64,000 bases of DNA. Origin: Kocuria coralli. Lineage in GTDB: Bacteria; Actinomycetota; Actinomycetes; Actinomycetales; Micrococcaceae. Positions 1 through 9,392 of this stretch are shown piece after piece. The position numbers were made by a program, and so were the translations under genes. Below the pieces are notes generated by a model. That model saw only the letters and a program-made list of their open reading frames with translations, had not been told where the DNA came from and did no database searches. The stretch is taken from the NCBI RefSeq assembly GCF_008831305.1, contig NZ_ML708618.1:62001-126000 (forward strand), read 5' to 3'. Position 1 is the stretch's first letter, and every line of letters starts with the position of its first letter.

Positions 1-1925
1 CCTTCCACCGGCCCGACGGGGAGAAGGTGTTCATCGAGACCACCCGTCCGGAGCTCCTGGCCTCGTGCGTCGCCCTGGTGGCCCACCCCGACGACGACCG
101 CTACAAGGCGCTGTTCGGCTCCACCGTGCGCTCTCCCCTGTTCGACGTCGAGGTCGAGGTCAAGGCGCATCACCTGGCCCAGCCCGACAAGGGCTCGGGC
201 ATCGCGATGATCTGCACCTTCGGCGACCTCACCGACGTCACCTGGTGGCGGGAGCTCGAGCTGCCCACGCGTGCGCTGATCGGCCGCGACGGCCGGTTCG
301 CCTCCGAGACCCCCGAGTGGATCGCCGCAGGTGCCCCCGCCGAGCGTTATGCCAACGTGGCGAGCAAGACCGTGTTCTCCGCCCAGCAGGCCGTGGTCGA
401 GATGCTGCGGGAGTCCGGTGATCTGGAAGGCGAGCCCAAGAAGATCACCCACCCCGTGAACTTCTACGAGAAGGGCGACAAGCCCCTCGAGGTCGTGACC
501 TCCCGCCAGTGGTACTTCCGCAACGGCGGCCGCGACACCGACCTGCGCGATGCCCTGATCCGGCGCGGCCGCGAGATGGACTGGCACCCGCCGTTCATGC
601 GCTCGCGCTACGAGAACTGGATCGAAGGCCTCAACGGGGACTGGCTGGTCTCACGTCAGCGCTTCTTCGGCGTGCCGATCCCCGTGTGGTACCCGGTCGA
701 GGCCGACGGCGAGCTCGACTACGACCACCCGATCCTGCCCGCCGAGGAGCAGCTCCCCGTGGACCCCGCCGCCGAGGCGGCTCCCGGGTACACCGAGGAT
801 CAGCGCGACCAGCCCGGCGGCTTCACGGGCGATCCCGACATCCTGGACACCTGGGCGACGTCGTCGCTGACCCCGCAGATCGCGACCGGCTGGGCCGTGG
901 ACGAGAAGCTGCACTCCGTGACCTTCCCCATGGACCTCCGTCCCCAGGGCCACGACATCATCCGGACCTGGCTGTTCTCGACCGCGGTGCGGTCGCACTC
1001 CCTGGCGGACACCATCCCCTGGACCAACACCGCGCTGTCCGGGTGGATCCTCGACCCGGACCGCAAGAAGATGTCCAAGTCCAAGGGCAACGTGGTGGTC
1101 CCCCACGAGGTGCTGGAGAAGTACGGCTCGGACGCCGTGCGCTACTGGGCCGCCTCCGCGAAGCTCGGCGCCGACACCGCCTACGACGAAGGCCAGATGA
1201 AGATCGGCCGCCGTCTGGCGATCAAGCTGCTCAACGCCTCCAAGTTCGTGCTGGGGCAAGGTGTCACTGAGGCTTCCGTGATCGGTCCTGGTGCCGATGC
1301 CTCGGTGCTGACCAACGGCCTGGACCGCGCTCTGCTGGCCCGTCTACGCGATGTGGTGACCCAGTCCTCGGAGGCGTTCGCCCGCTACGAGTACGCACGC
1401 GCCCTGCAGCTGACCGAGTCCTTCTTCTGGACCTTCACCGACGACTACGTGGAGCTGGTCAAGGACCGCGCCTACGGTGCCCGGGGTGAGGCCGAGCAGG
1501 CCTCCGTGCACGCGGCCCTGGCCACCACGCTGGATACGCTGCTGCGGCTCTTCGCCCCGGTCATCCCGTTCGCCACCGAAGAGGTCTGGTCCTGGTGGCG
1601 GTCCGGTTCCGTGCACCGCGCGCAGTGGCCGACGGCGGACTCCTTCGCCCCGGCCGTCGCCGACGCGGATCCCGAGGTGCTCGCCGCCGTGGGCCAGGCG
1701 CTCTCCGGGCTGCGCAAGTCCAAGTCGGAGGCCAAGGTCAAGCAGCGCACCGAGGTGCTCTCCGCCACCGTGACCGGCTCCGCCGCCCAGGTGGACCAGG
1801 TGCAGGTCGGGCTGGAGGACCTGAAGGCGGCGGGCAATGCCCGTGAGCTGGCCTTGTCCGAGGGCACGGTGGACGACGGCGGCCTGCTGGTGACCGACGT
1901 CGTGCTGGCCGAGGCCCCGGCCTGA
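1..1925 (+). CDS. valS: Valyl-tRNA synthetase, 3' part (5' end outside window)
   Basis: Class I aminoacyl-tRNA synthetase that charges tRNA-Val with valine in the cytoplasm. The reading frame is open from base 3, so the gene enters from upstream and about 640 C-terminal residues are visible. Seen: part of the editing domain (TTRPEL near the start, residues after it rich in the CP1 pattern), the second half of the catalytic core with RQWYF and [11 protein letters not shown], and the KMSKS loop encoded at 1068-1082. The anticodon-binding helical domain follows, with a short C-terminal coiled region. The HIGH motif is upstream of the window. The core wording ([11 protein letters not shown]) is that of the archaeal-like ValRS common in Actinobacteria. 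The gene is followed by a strong hairpin, so it is probably the last gene of its transcript. Confidence 0.97.
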   Translation, partial: FHRPDGEKVFIETTRPELLASCVALVAHPDDDRYKALFGSTVRSPLFDVEVEVKAHHLAQPDKGSGIAMICTFGDLTDVTWWRELELPTRALIGRDGRFASETPEWIAAGAPAERYANVASKTVFSAQQAVVEMLRESGDLEGEPKKITHPVNFYEKGDKPLEVVTSRQWYFRNGGRDTDLRDALIRRGREMDWHPPFMRSRYENWIEGLNGDWLVSRQRFFGVPIPVWYPVEADGELDYDHPILPAEEQLPVDPAAEAAPGYTEDQRDQPGGFTGDPDILDTWATSSLTPQIATGWAVDEKLHSVTFPMDLRPQGHDIIRTWLFSTAVRSHSLADTIPWTNTALSGWILDPDRKKMSKSKGNVVVPHEVLEKYGSDAVRYWAASAKLGADTAYDEGQMKIGRRLAIKLLNASKFVLGQGVTEASVIGPGADASVLTNGLDRALLARLRDVVTQSSEAFARYEYARALQLTESFFWTFTDDYVELVKDRAYGARGEAEQASVHAALATTLDTLLRLFAPVIPFATEEVWSWWRSGSVHRAQWPTADSFAPAVADADPEVLAAVGQALSGLRKSKSEAKVKQRTEVLSATVTGSAAQVDQVQVGLEDLKAAGNARELALSEGTVDDGGLLVTDVVLAEAPA

Positions 1926-1949
1926 GGACCGACTGAAGCCCGCTGCTGA

Positions 1950-2001
1950 CGCAGTAATGGGGCCCGGCTACTCATGCGAGTAGCCGGGCCCCATTACTGC
2001 G
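1950..2001 (+). terminator. Strong hairpin after valS
   Basis: Perfect 24-bp inverted repeat (1950-1973 with 1978-2001) around a 4-base loop (atgc). It starts 24 bases after the valS stop. There is no long T-run, only gaaacc after it, which is usual for high-GC actinobacterial terminators. It lies between convergent transcripts and could stop both. Confidence 0.8.
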
Positions 2002-2064
2002 AAACCATATGAAGAGCCTGCGGCTTCAGTTGATGGAAACAAGCCGATCTCACCCACGTATCCG

Positions 2065-2256
2065 CTAAGTTCCGCGACTCCCACCACCTCTGTACGCACT
2101 ATGCCCATATGTACTTGCCGCCCCTACTAGGAAAGCGCCAATGACCCATAGTAGCAATACGAAAAAGGAGATCTTGAATTCGAACACGATGATGATCAAA
2201 AAGTACGAGGCTATGCACGCACCAGTTACCACACTGAATCGTAGCAGCTCTTTCAT
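2065..2256 (-). CDS. Small two-helix membrane protein, possible immunity protein
   Basis: 63-residue protein I do not recognise. Two hydrophobic stretches (about residues 7-26 and 29-48) predict two membrane helices with a short glycine- and arginine-rich tail. ATG is preceded by GGTGAG at a normal distance. It starts 13 bases after the stop of the 138-residue bacteriocin-like gene, on the same strand, so the two form an operon. Base composition is far poorer in GC than the neighbours, a sign of recent transfer. Small membrane proteins placed directly after a peptide toxin gene are often immunity proteins; that role is an inference from context only. Confidence 0.6.
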   Translation of the reverse strand: MKELLRFSVVTGACIASYFLIIIVFEFKISFFVLLLWVIGAFLVGAASTYGHSAYRGGGSRGT

Positions 2257-2269
2257 TTATCTCACCCGA

Positions 2270-2686
2270 TTAGTCGCATGCGTCGTCAAAATTAGGGAGC
2301 ATTCCTGCAGCAAAAAATATTCCGTTGTACACAACCCCAGCCACGCCACCGCTAATTACACCGGCAGGAATACAAATCATCTCGCTAGCTGCAAAGTAAG
2401 CGGCAGCAGCAGTGATAGCCTTCCAGCACTGGCAGCAGCTATAGGACCCGGCATCACCATCCACAGAGTCTCTGTCTACCAACTCAACAGAGTCGCCGAT
2501 TTCGACGCCTTCAGGAACAACAAAACGCTTCCCCTCAGTCTTTTCAGCAAACTTGTCTACCTGCTCGCGGGTACTAGACGCAGCAAAAAAATCAACATAC
2601 TCCGTAACGACCTCTTCATTCGGGGCACCGGTGAAAAGCTCCATTAAAGCTTCGCTCTCACGAATTTTTTGAGATTTATACTGCAT
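2270..2686 (-). CDS. Bacteriocin-like precursor peptide, unrecognised family
   Basis: 138-residue protein of unknown family. Residues 1-80 are charged and hydrophilic with no Sec or Tat signal. Residues 81-138 change abruptly to a hydrophobic, Ala/Gly-rich segment bearing five cysteines (C84, C85, C87, C105, C137), which looks like a leader followed by a mature membrane-active peptide. This layout resembles cysteine-containing bacteriocins such as the halocin C8 type in style; I see no specific motif that proves homology. The start at 2686 has AGGA very close to ATG; a second ATG at 2644 is possible. The DNA is AT-rich (27 of 60 bases G/C at 2221-2280) inside a high-GC genome. It is followed by a small membrane-protein gene in operon order. 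Confidence 0.6.
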   Translation of the reverse strand: MQYKSQKIRESEALMELFTGAPNEEVVTEYVDFFAASSTREQVDKFAEKTEGKRFVVPEGVEIGDSVELVDRDSVDGDAGSYSCCQCWKAITAAAAYFAASEMICIPAGVISGGVAGVVYNGIFFAAGMLPNFDDACD

Positions 2687-2852
2687 ACTTCCTGATCTGC
2701 TTGCCGTGCTGCCTATCGCACGGGACGCAAAGACGTCGCGCTCGTCGTCCGTGAGGTACCCGCCCGGAAGGCACTCCGCCCATACCGGTCCGTATCCATG
2801 AGTGAACCGATAGGCGGAGTACCTCTGCAGCTGCGAGGGAAGCCCTCGACCG

Positions 2853-3458
2853 TCAGCTGAAGTCCGGGCCCTTCTCCCGCCCGCGCTTGAGTTCGTAGAA
2901 GCCCGGGTAGGAGGACAGGGTCAGGGCGGCATCCCAGATCCTGCCGGCCTCCTCGCCCTTGGGCGCGGGGGTGAACACGGGGCCGAAGAATCCCACGCCG
3001 TTGACCGCGATGCAGGGGGTGCCGATGTCTTTGCCGGCGACCTTCTGGGCGGCTTCCGTGGAGGCGCGGAGGGCGTCGTCGTACTGATCGGAGTCCTTGG
3101 CCGCTGCCAGCTCCGCGGGCAGGCCGACTTCCTCCAGGGACTGCTCGATGATAGGCAGCAGGCTCTCGTCGCCGCCCATGCCGCCCGGATGACGCCGGGT
3201 GCCCATCGCGTCGTAGAGCTTCTTGCGGTACTCGTCACCGTGCTGCTGCGCGGCGGCCTCGACCACGCGCACGAGCCACATGGACTCCTCGTGCCCCATG
3301 TGCTGGTTGTCGGGGTTGTCCTCGTTGAGGATGCCCAGCGAGATGATGCGCCAGTTGACCTCAACGTCGCGGATCTCCTCGACCTCGTTCATCCAGCGGG
3401 AGGTCATCCAGGCCCAGGGGCACAGGGGGTCAAACCAGAAATCGACGGTATCGCTCAT
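2853..3458 (-). CDS. DsbA-family oxidoreductase, Rv2466c type
   Basis: 201-residue thioredoxin-fold protein of the DsbA family, closest in wording to mycobacterial Rv2466c, a mycothiol-dependent disulfide reductase/nitroreductase of the cytoplasm. Seen: FWFDPLCPWAW at the N-terminus, then the inserted helical region, GTPCIAVNG and FFGPV cis-proline region, and a C-terminal ASYP-like segment. The active site reads CPWA; the second cysteine of the CPWC motif known for Rv2466c is replaced by alanine, so this copy would have a single thiol at that site. Start chosen at 3458 because GAGGAG lies just upstream. In Mycobacterium its homologue sits between rpiB and pepN; here it lies some 7.5 kb from them, on the far side of clpX. 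Confidence 0.9.
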   Translation of the reverse strand: MSDTVDFWFDPLCPWAWMTSRWMNEVEEIRDVEVNWRIISLGILNEDNPDNQHMGHEESMWLVRVVEAAAQQHGDEYRKKLYDAMGTRRHPGGMGGDESLLPIIEQSLEEVGLPAELAAAKDSDQYDDALRASTEAAQKVAGKDIGTPCIAVNGVGFFGPVFTPAPKGEEAGRIWDAALTLSSYPGFYELKRGREKGPDFS

Positions 3459-3577
3459 CGGGCTCTCCTCACGCGGCGCAGGCGCCGCTTCATGATCTGC
3501 TTCGTGATCCTCGTGCCGCACACGGCACGTCTGGCACAACGCTACGACGACGGCCGTCCCAGCACACCCTCGACGCT

Positions 3578-4123
3578 CTACAACCGGGCCGTGATCTCCC
3601 GCAGCGAACGGAGGTTCCGGGCCGTTCCGCGTCTGCCGTCCGGAAGCTTGAGCCGGGTCAGGGGCTCGGCCACGCGGGATGCGGAGAGCCCCGCCGGGGT
3701 GTGCAGCCACAGGACCTCACGATCGAAGGCGACAGCGTCAAGGACATCCGGCGTCATCAACGCCCGTGCCGCGGAGCGCAGCTCTTCGGGCAGCGGGGCG
3801 GGGTAGAAGATCCCATGCACGAATCGCGGGTCCTCGACGTCGGGCCAGGGGCATCCTTCGAGGATCTCGGTCAGCCGGGCTCCCGGGAGCACCACCGCGG
3901 GAACCTCGAAGCCGAACTCGGTCGCGATCGCCCCGGACAGCTCCTCGGCCAGGACGGAGGGCTCGCGTCCGGCCGGATCGTCCGCGATCAGATTGCCGGA
4001 TTGGATGTAGGTGGCCGGCTCCGTCAGGCCCGCCGAGAGCGCCAGGTCGCGCAACCGTGCCATGGGCACCTTGTGGTGACCGCCCACGTTGATCCCGCGC
4101 AGGAGGACGACGACGCGGCCCAT
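3578..4123 (-). CDS. DUF1697 family protein
   Basis: 181-residue protein of the DUF1697 family, whose biochemical role is not established. The hallmark N-terminus [11 protein letters not shown] and the following segment TYIQSGN are present, and the length matches the family. No membrane segment or signal peptide. It starts 28 bases after the clpX stop on the same strand, so it is probably co-transcribed behind clpX. No specific function can be inferred from that position. Confidence 0.88.
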   Translation of the reverse strand: MGRVVVLLRGINVGGHHKVPMARLRDLALSAGLTEPATYIQSGNLIADDPAGREPSVLAEELSGAIATEFGFEVPAVVLPGARLTEILEGCPWPDVEDPRFVHGIFYPAPLPEELRSAARALMTPDVLDAVAFDREVLWLHTPAGLSASRVAEPLTRLKLPDGRRGTARNLRSLREITARL

Positions 4124-4151
4124 GGTCTGTCTGTCCCCCGGTCTCAGTGCC

Positions 4152-5441
4152 TCAGGCCGACTTGGACTCGTCGGCCGGCTCCTCGGTGATCACCCGCGGG
4201 GCCACACCATCGGTCACGCATTCGGCGTCGACGACGACCTCCACCGCGTCCTCCACGGTGGGCAGATCGAACATGACCGGGAGCAGGACCTCTTCCAGGA
4301 TGGCTCGCAGGCCTCGGGCGCCGGTGCCCCGTTCGATCGCCTTCTCGGCGATCGCCTGCAGGGCATCGGGGGCGAAGCTCAGTTCCACGCCGTCGAGGTC
4401 GAACATCTTCTGGTACTGCTTGGTCAGGGCGTTCTTGGGCTCGACCAGGATGCGCTTGAGATCCTCGTCGGTCAGCTCGTTGAGCGCGGTGATGATCGGC
4501 AGACGGCCGATGAACTCGGGGATGAGCCCGAACTTCAGCAGGTCCTCCGGCATCACCTTGCCCATGAGCTCGGAGACCGGCCCGTGGGCGATCTGCTCCA
4601 CCGGGGCGCCGAAGCCGATCGAGGTCTTGCCGGCACGCGACTCCACGATGTCCTCGAGACCCGCGAAGGCGCCGGCCACGATGAACAGTACGTTCGTGGT
4701 GTCGATCTGGATGAACTCCTGCTGCGGGTGCTTGCGCCCTCCCTGGGGCGGCACGGAGGCCACGGTGCCCTCGAGGATCTTCAGCAGCGCCTGCTGGACG
4801 CCCTCACCGGAGACGTCGCGGGTGATCGAGGGGTTCTCGGACTTGCGCGAGATCTTGTCGATCTCGTCGATGTAGATGATCCCCGACTCCGCGCGCTTGA
4901 CGTCGAAGTCGGCGGCCTGGATGAGCTTGAGGAGGATGTTCTCGACGTCCTCCCCCACGTAGCCGGCCTCGGTCAGGGAGGTGGCGTCGGCCACCGCGAA
5001 CGGCACGTTCAGCTTGCGGGCCAGCGATTGGGCCAGATACGTCTTGCCCGAGCCGGTGGGGCCCACGAGCAGGATGTTGGACTTGGCGATCTCCACGTCC
5101 TCGTCGCCGGCGGCGGTGGCCAGCTGCAGCGGCTTCCCGGACTGGGAGGCCCGCACGCGCTTGTAGTGGTTGTAGACCGCCACGGACAGTGCGCGCTTGG
5201 CCGTCTCCTGCCCGACGACGTACTGCTGCAGGTGCTCGAAGATCTCGCGCGGTGTGGGGAGGCCCGTGTCCTCGGCGGCCTCGACTTCCGTCAGCTCTTC
5301 CTCGATGATCTCGTTGCACAGCTCGATGCACTCATCGCAGATGTACACGCCCGGCCCGGCGATGAGCTTGCGGACCTGCTTCTGGCTCTTCCCGCAGAAT
5401 GAGCACTTCAGCAGATCGGCGCTTTCGCCAATGCGGGCCAT
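4152..5441 (-). CDS. clpX: ATP-dependent Clp protease, ATP-binding subunit ClpX
   Basis: 429-residue AAA+ unfoldase that recognises substrates and feeds them into the ClpP1P2 protease barrel. Seen: N-terminal zinc-binding domain with C13, C16, C35 and C38; Walker A GPTGSGKT at 127-134; Walker B IIYIDE at 187-192; the C-terminal sensor region ends normally and the length fits the family. ATG at 5441 is chosen because AAGGAG stands five bases upstream; a GTG two codons earlier overlaps that ribosome-binding site. The 243-bp gap to clpP2 contains a hairpin, so clpX probably has its own promoter, as a separate unit from clpP2-clpP1. Confidence 0.98.
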   Translation of the reverse strand: MARIGESADLLKCSFCGKSQKQVRKLIAGPGVYICDECIELCNEIIEEELTEVEAAEDTGLPTPREIFEHLQQYVVGQETAKRALSVAVYNHYKRVRASQSGKPLQLATAAGDEDVEIAKSNILLVGPTGSGKTYLAQSLARKLNVPFAVADATSLTEAGYVGEDVENILLKLIQAADFDVKRAESGIIYIDEIDKISRKSENPSITRDVSGEGVQQALLKILEGTVASVPPQGGRKHPQQEFIQIDTTNVLFIVAGAFAGLEDIVESRAGKTSIGFGAPVEQIAHGPVSELMGKVMPEDLLKFGLIPEFIGRLPIITALNELTDEDLKRILVEPKNALTKQYQKMFDLDGVELSFAPDALQAIAEKAIERGTGARGLRAILEEVLLPVMFDLPTVEDAVEVVVDAECVTDGVAPRVITEEPADESKSA

Positions 5442-5613
5442 GTGCACTCCTTAGAGCTGATCGGAAATAGCTGTACGACGTTCCCGGGCACCGTCAGGAG
5501 ACGGTGAACGCACCGGAATGCCCACGATACGCGAGGGGTCCGACAGCGACCAACGCGACGCCGCCTCCCCGCGGTAACTTCTCCGCCGGGTGAACGCTTT
5601 TCACCGGTGCTGA

Positions 5614-5649
5614 GACGACAACGGCGGTCATCCGACCGCCGTCGTCGTC
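5614..5649 (-). terminator. Hairpin after clpP2
   Basis: 16-bp inverted repeat with one mismatch (5614-5629 with 5634-5649), four-base loop, between the clpP2 stop (5685) and clpX. It most likely ends the clpP1-clpP2 transcript. Confidence 0.7.
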
Positions 5650-5684
5650 AGGTCACGCTGTGCCGGAGCCGTCCGGCACCCGGG

Positions 5685-6386
5685 TCACGGGGTGACGGTC
5701 TTGGGCTTGACCGCCTTGCGGGAGTCCAGGACGTGGTCCACGATGCCGTAGTCCTTGGCCTCGGTCGCGGTGAGGATCTTGTCGCGCTCGATGTCGCGGT
5801 TAATCTCCTCGGAGGTCTTGCCCGTGTGCAGCGCCATGGTGTCCTCCAGCCAGGTCCGCATGCGCACGATCTCGTTGGCCTGGATCTCGATGTCCGAGGC
5901 CTGCCCGCCGCCCTGGCCCTGCATCGCGGGCTGGTGGATGAGCACGCGGGCGTTCGGCAGGGCCAGGCGCTTGCCCGGGGTGCCGGCCGCCAGCAGGACG
6001 GAAGCTGCCGAGGCCGCCTGGCCCAGGCACACCGTCTGGATCTCGGGCCGGATGAACTGCATGGTGTCGTAGATGGCGGTCATCGCGGTGAAGGAGCCAC
6101 CGGGCGAGTTGATGTACATGGTGATGTCGCGGTCCGAGTCCTGGGCCTCGAGCACCAGGAGCTGGGCCATGACGTCGTCGGCGGAGGCGTCGTCCACCTG
6201 CACGCCGAGGAACACGATGCGGTCCTCGAACAGCTTGGTGTACGGGTTCTGGCGCCGGTAGCCGTAGGGCGTGCGCTCCTCGAAGTCCGGCAACACGTAC
6301 CGGTTGGTGGGCATGTGGCCTGCGGTCGAGCCCGGCATGTACGGCGCTCCGCCCGCCTGTCCAAACATTGAGTTCATGGAAGTCAT
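5685..6386 (-). CDS. clpP2: ATP-dependent Clp protease proteolytic subunit, ClpP2 type
   Basis: 233-residue serine protease subunit. Catalytic triad visible: S126 in GQAASAAS, H151 in LIHQP and D202 in the ERDKIL segment. The N-terminus is long and rich in Gly/Met/Pro, as in actinobacterial ClpP2, and the C-terminus is extended. Two starts are possible: ATG at 6386, and ATG at 6377 (MNSMF), which has AAGAGG nine bases upstream and may be the true one. It lies 46 bases downstream of clpP1 on the same strand and forms an operon with it. Actinobacterial ClpP1 and ClpP2 form a mixed two-ring barrel, partnered by ClpX and ClpC. Confidence 0.97.
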   Translation of the reverse strand: MTSMNSMFGQAGGAPYMPGSTAGHMPTNRYVLPDFEERTPYGYRRQNPYTKLFEDRIVFLGVQVDDASADDVMAQLLVLEAQDSDRDITMYINSPGGSFTAMTAIYDTMQFIRPEIQTVCLGQAASAASVLLAAGTPGKRLALPNARVLIHQPAMQGQGGGQASDIEIQANEIVRMRTWLEDTMALHTGKTSEEINRDIERDKILTATEAKDYGIVDHVLDSRKAVKPKTVTP

Positions 6387-6432
6387 CCTCTTGTTCGTGA
6401 AGCCGAAATGTGCGGTGAAAGCGGGGCCGGCC

Positions 6433-7080
6433 TCAGGAGTCCTGGTCCTTCATGGTCCCGCCGCCACCGGAGACGCCGGAGGCGTTCTGGGCGATGTGGT
6501 CGAAGAAGCCGTACTCGAGCCCGCGCTCGGCGGTGAACCAGTTGTCGCGGTCGTTGTCCTCGAGGATCTTCTCGATCGACTGGCCCGTCTGCTCTGCGGT
6601 CAGCTCCGCCAGGCGGCGCTTCATGTCCATGATCAGCTCAGCCTGAACGCGGACGTCGGAGGCGGTGCCGCCCATGCCGCCCGAGGGCTGGTGCATCAGG
6701 ATGCGGGTGTTCGGGGTCGCGTAGCGCTTGCCCCGGGTACCGGAGGACAGCAGGAACTGGCCCATCGAGGCGGCCAGGCCGGTGGCCACGGTCACCACGT
6801 CGTTCGGGATCAGCTGCATGGTGTCGTAGATCGCCATGCCGGCGGTCACCGATCCACCCGGCGAGTTGATGTAGAGGTAGATATCGGCTTCAGGGTCCTC
6901 GGCCGAGAGCAACAGCATCTGCGAGCAGATCAGGTTGGCGTTGCGATCCTCGACCTGGGAGCCGAGCCAGATGATGCGTTCCTTGAGCAGGCGGTTGTAG
7001 ACGTAGTCGTCCTGGCCCGCCACGGGCTGGCTGTCCATACGCGGCTGCGAATGCTGCGCAGGGGTGATCGGGGAGGTCAT
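6433..7080 (-). CDS. clpP1: ATP-dependent Clp protease proteolytic subunit, ClpP1 type
   Basis: 215-residue serine protease subunit. Catalytic triad: S105 in GLAASMG, H130 in LMHQP, D179 in the DRDNWF segment. The glycine-rich handle NSPGGSV is intact. Start at 7080 has AGAGGG about eight bases upstream. The C-terminus ends in a Ser/Gly-rich tail. First gene of the clpP1-clpP2 operon; a candidate ClgR operator lies about 140 bases upstream of the start. Together with clpP2 it makes the proteolytic chamber used by ClpX. Confidence 0.98.
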   Translation of the reverse strand: MTSPITPAQHSQPRMDSQPVAGQDDYVYNRLLKERIIWLGSQVEDRNANLICSQMLLLSAEDPEADIYLYINSPGGSVTAGMAIYDTMQLIPNDVVTVATGLAASMGQFLLSSGTRGKRYATPNTRILMHQPSGGMGGTASDVRVQAELIMDMKRRLAELTAEQTGQSIEKILEDNDRDNWFTAERGLEYGFFDHIAQNASGVSGGGGTMKDQDS

Positions 7081-7219
7081 CAGTGCATCCCTCTTTCGCG
7101 TGTCTCGCGGTCCGGCGCGTCGCCGGGCCTCCCCCGTCCACGGCGGAACGTGACGGGTCTGGTCGGTCGGCTCCGAGCCTAGTGGACCGTCTCGCGCTGC
7201 GATCGGTTGCCCGCGCATT

Positions 7220-7233
7220 GTTCGCTGGCGGCG
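7220..7233. promoter_or_regulatory. Candidate ClgR operator upstream of clpP1
   Basis: The + strand reads GTTCGC, five bases, GCG (gttcgctggcggcg). This matches the GTTCGC-N5-GCG box described for the Clp regulator ClgR in Streptomyces. It lies 140-153 bases upstream of the clpP1 start, in a 216-bp intergenic stretch with no gene. The rest of that stretch (7081-7219) should hold the clpP1 promoter; TAGGCT (minus strand, about 7187-7192) could be its -10. In GC-rich DNA the match could arise by chance. Confidence 0.4.
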
Positions 7234-7296
7234 TGCGCGGCGCCGCATCCCGGCATTCCGCGCCGCGTCGGTCCCGGCGATGGCATGACCGGTGAC

Positions 7297-7354
7297 ACGA
7301 CGACGGCGCCCGTTTCCGCGGATCATCTCCTGCGGGAACGGGCGCCGTCGTCGT
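7297..7354 (-). terminator. Hairpin after tig
   Basis: Long inverted repeat: acgacgacggcgcccgtt at 7297-7314 pairs with its complement at 7337-7354, and the stem extends inwards with mismatches. It starts 45 bases downstream of the tig stop on the minus strand. Confidence 0.75.
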
Positions 7355-7398
7355 CAGTGGATCTCAGCGCACCCGGGAGGGCTCGCCGAGAACCGGGC

Positions 7399-8739
7399 TC
7401 ACTTGTCCTCGGACTCCTCGGAGGCCTCGGCGTCCTCGCCCTGCTCGGCTGCACCGGCCGGAGTCACGAAGGCGGTCAGGTCGACCTCGTTGCCTTCGCT
7501 GTCGACGACCTCGGCGTGCTCCAGGACCTTGGCCAGGGCCTTGCGACGGCGGACCTCGCCGACCATCATGCCCGCCTGGCCGGAGCCCTCGAGCATCTGG
7601 GCGAACTGGTTGGGATCCATGCCGTACTGCTGCGAGGTGGAGACGATGTAGTCGATCAGCTCGGACTGCTCGACGCCCAGCTCCTCCCGGTCCGCCACGG
7701 CGTCCAGGATGACCTCGTTGCGGAAGGCGGTCTTGGCGTTCTCCTCGACCTCCTCGCGGTGCTCCGCGGTGTCGTGGTCGGCCTCGGCGTTCGGGTTGTT
7801 GAAGTGCTGGTCGATCTGCTCCTTGATGACCACCTCGGGAACCTCGACCTCGACCAGGCCGACGAGCTTCTCCAGGACCTTGTCCCGGGCCTCGACGCCC
7901 TGCTCCACGACCACGGAGTCCGCGGCCTGCTTCTTCAGGTCGGCGCGCAGCTCCTCGATGGTGTCGAACTCAGAGGCCATCTGGGCGAAGTCGTCGTCGG
8001 CCTCGGGCAGCTCCCGCTCCTTGACGGCGGTGACCTGGACCTTGACGGTGGCGGTCTCGCCCGAGTGCTCGCCGCCGGCCAGCTTGGTCTCGAAGGTGGC
8101 GTCCTCCTCGGCGGACAGGCCGGTCACGGCCTCGTCCATACCCTCGAGCATGGTGCCCGAGCCGACCTCGTAGGACAGGTCGTTGGCGGCGTCCACCTCT
8201 TCGCCGTCGATCAGGGCCTGCAGGTCCAGGGAGACGAAGTCGCCCTCGGCCGCGGGGCGGTCGACGGTCTTGAGGGTGCCGAAGCGACCGCGCAGTTCGT
8301 CGAGGGCCTTCTGCTCCTCTTCCTCACCGGCGGTGCGAGCCTCGATCTCGACCTTGAGGCCCTTGTAGTCGGGCAGCTCGATCTGCGGACGCACGGTGAC
8401 ATCGATGGTGGCCTTCGTGGCGGCCTCGCGGTCCTCGGCCGTGGGCTGCTGGGCGACCTCGAGCTGCGGCTGGGCGATCGGGGTCAGCTCGTGCTCGGCG
8501 ATGGCCTGCTGGAAGAAGGTGTCCATGGCTTCGTTGAGGGCGTTCTCGACCACGAACTCATAGCCCACGCGCTGCTCGATCAGCTTGGCGGGAACCTTGC
8601 CCGCACGGAAGCCGGGGACCTGGATCTGCTTGGCCAGGGACTTGAAGGTCTGGTCGACAAACGGCTTGAGGTCCTCGAACGGGATCTCAAGGTCGATCTT
8701 CGCCTGAGTGGGGCTGACGTTCTCGACGGTGCTCTGCAC
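7399..8739 (-). CDS. tig: Trigger factor chaperone
   Basis: 446-residue ribosome-associated chaperone with peptidyl-prolyl isomerase activity that binds nascent chains at the exit tunnel. Seen: the N-terminal ribosome-binding domain with the signature GFRAGKVP (about residues 44-51), a middle FKBP-type PPIase domain (about 160-245), and a long helical C-terminal domain ending in a Glu/Asp-rich tail typical of actinobacterial trigger factors. Length is normal. The gene lies upstream of clpP1-clpP2 on the same strand, the usual actinobacterial order, but with its own terminator and a 318-bp gap before clpP1. tRNA-Pro is transcribed ahead of it on the same strand. Confidence 0.98.
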   Translation of the reverse strand: MQSTVENVSPTQAKIDLEIPFEDLKPFVDQTFKSLAKQIQVPGFRAGKVPAKLIEQRVGYEFVVENALNEAMDTFFQQAIAEHELTPIAQPQLEVAQQPTAEDREAATKATIDVTVRPQIELPDYKGLKVEIEARTAGEEEEQKALDELRGRFGTLKTVDRPAAEGDFVSLDLQALIDGEEVDAANDLSYEVGSGTMLEGMDEAVTGLSAEEDATFETKLAGGEHSGETATVKVQVTAVKERELPEADDDFAQMASEFDTIEELRADLKKQAADSVVVEQGVEARDKVLEKLVGLVEVEVPEVVIKEQIDQHFNNPNAEADHDTAEHREEVEENAKTAFRNEVILDAVADREELGVEQSELIDYIVSTSQQYGMDPNQFAQMLEGSGQAGMMVGEVRRRKALAKVLEHAEVVDSEGNEVDLTAFVTPAGAAEQGEDAEASEESEDK

Positions 8740-8878
8740 TGGGGCTGCGCTCCTGATAGGTGGGTGATTCTTGAGTTCTCAGCCGGCGTCCCAGCGCTGC
8801 GGCAACCGCTCGGGTTGCGCGGCGAGGGGCCGCGGGCACGGTATGCGACCGGTCAGGAGGCCCTGAACCGGCCGGGTG

Positions 8879-8951
8879 TCGGGGTGACAGGACTCGAACC
8901 TGCGATCTCCTGCTCCCAAAGCAGGCGCGCTAGCCACTGCGCTACACCCCG
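8879..8951 (-). tRNA. tRNA-Pro (TGG)
   Basis: Read on the minus strand, the acceptor CGGGGTG pairs with CACCCCG; the D arm is TAGCGCAGTGGCTAGCGC; the anticodon stem CCTGC/GCAGG encloses the loop TTTGGGA, giving anticodon TGG; the T arm carries GGTTCGAGTCC. Discriminator base is A and no CCA is encoded. It sits upstream of tig in the same direction. Confidence 0.95.
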
Positions 8952-8969
8952 CGGGCGTCTACGTGCATC

Positions 8970-9053
8970 TTGCTTCTTGCATGCAAGGCGCAACTCCGGA
9001 CGCGACCTGCCTACCTGCAGACCTGCTTACCTGCATGCAAGAAGCAATTCCGG
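8970..9053. repeat. Nested repeats beside tRNA-Pro
   Basis: Four perfect tandem 8-bp units of the form acctgcNN (9005-9036) sit between two arms of an inverted repeat: ttgcttcttgcatgcaagg at 8970-8988 and its near-complement at 9030-9047. The arm regions are also near-direct repeats (tgcatgcaagNNgcaaNtcc, 8979-8998 and 9032-9052). No gene is seen. It may be a remnant of an insertion or a transcription signal for the tRNA region. Confidence 0.6.
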
Positions 9054-9193
9054 CCACAGACATCGCAAGAGTCTAGCGCGCCGGGGCCGTGAAGCGCACT
9101 TCCTGCGGTGCTGCTGTGTCCGCCGTCGTGCTGCGGTCGCATACGTCCGGGCGCGGGCGGGGCCGACACGCTCGCCCGCGTTTGCCCCGAGGT

Positions 9194-9223
9194 TTGTCTC
9201 AAACCCCCGGACTCGGGTAACGT
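9194..9223 (+). promoter_or_regulatory. Candidate tRNA-Gly promoter
   Basis: TTGTCT (9194-9199), an 18-base spacer and TAACGT (9218-9223) form a plausible sigma-70-type promoter about 90 bases before tRNA-Gly. The rest of 9054-9312 holds no gene that I can support. Confidence 0.35.
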
Positions 9224-9312
9224 GGCATCGCTCGCGAGAGGTTCCGGCCCAGCGCTGACGGCATGGCCGATACTGGCCGATGTTTCCGTGCAGGACCGAT
9301 TGCTCCGCGTGC

Positions 9313-9383
9313 GGGGATGTAGCTCAATGGTAGAGCCCCAGTCTTCCAAACTGGCTACGCGGGTTCGATTCCCGTCATCCCCT
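9313..9383 (+). tRNA. tRNA-Gly (TCC)
   Basis: Acceptor GGGGATG pairs with CATCCCC; D arm GCTCAATGGTAGAGC; anticodon stem CCAGT/ACTGG with loop CTTCCAA gives anticodon TCC; T arm GCGGGTTCGATTCCCGT. Discriminator is T as usual for tRNA-Gly. CCA is not encoded. Confidence 0.95.
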
Positions 9384-9392
9384 CCGCGTGCA

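Noticed and set aside
2141-2647. 168-residue plus-strand frame in the AT-rich islet
   Set aside because: Overlaps both minus-strand genes, has no ribosome-binding site and no recognisable domain; the minus-strand pair has better starts and operon spacing.
7207-9258. 683-residue plus-strand frame opposite tig
   Set aside because: Antisense reading of tig with Leu/Gly/Asp-rich content and a tRNA-Pro shadow at the end.
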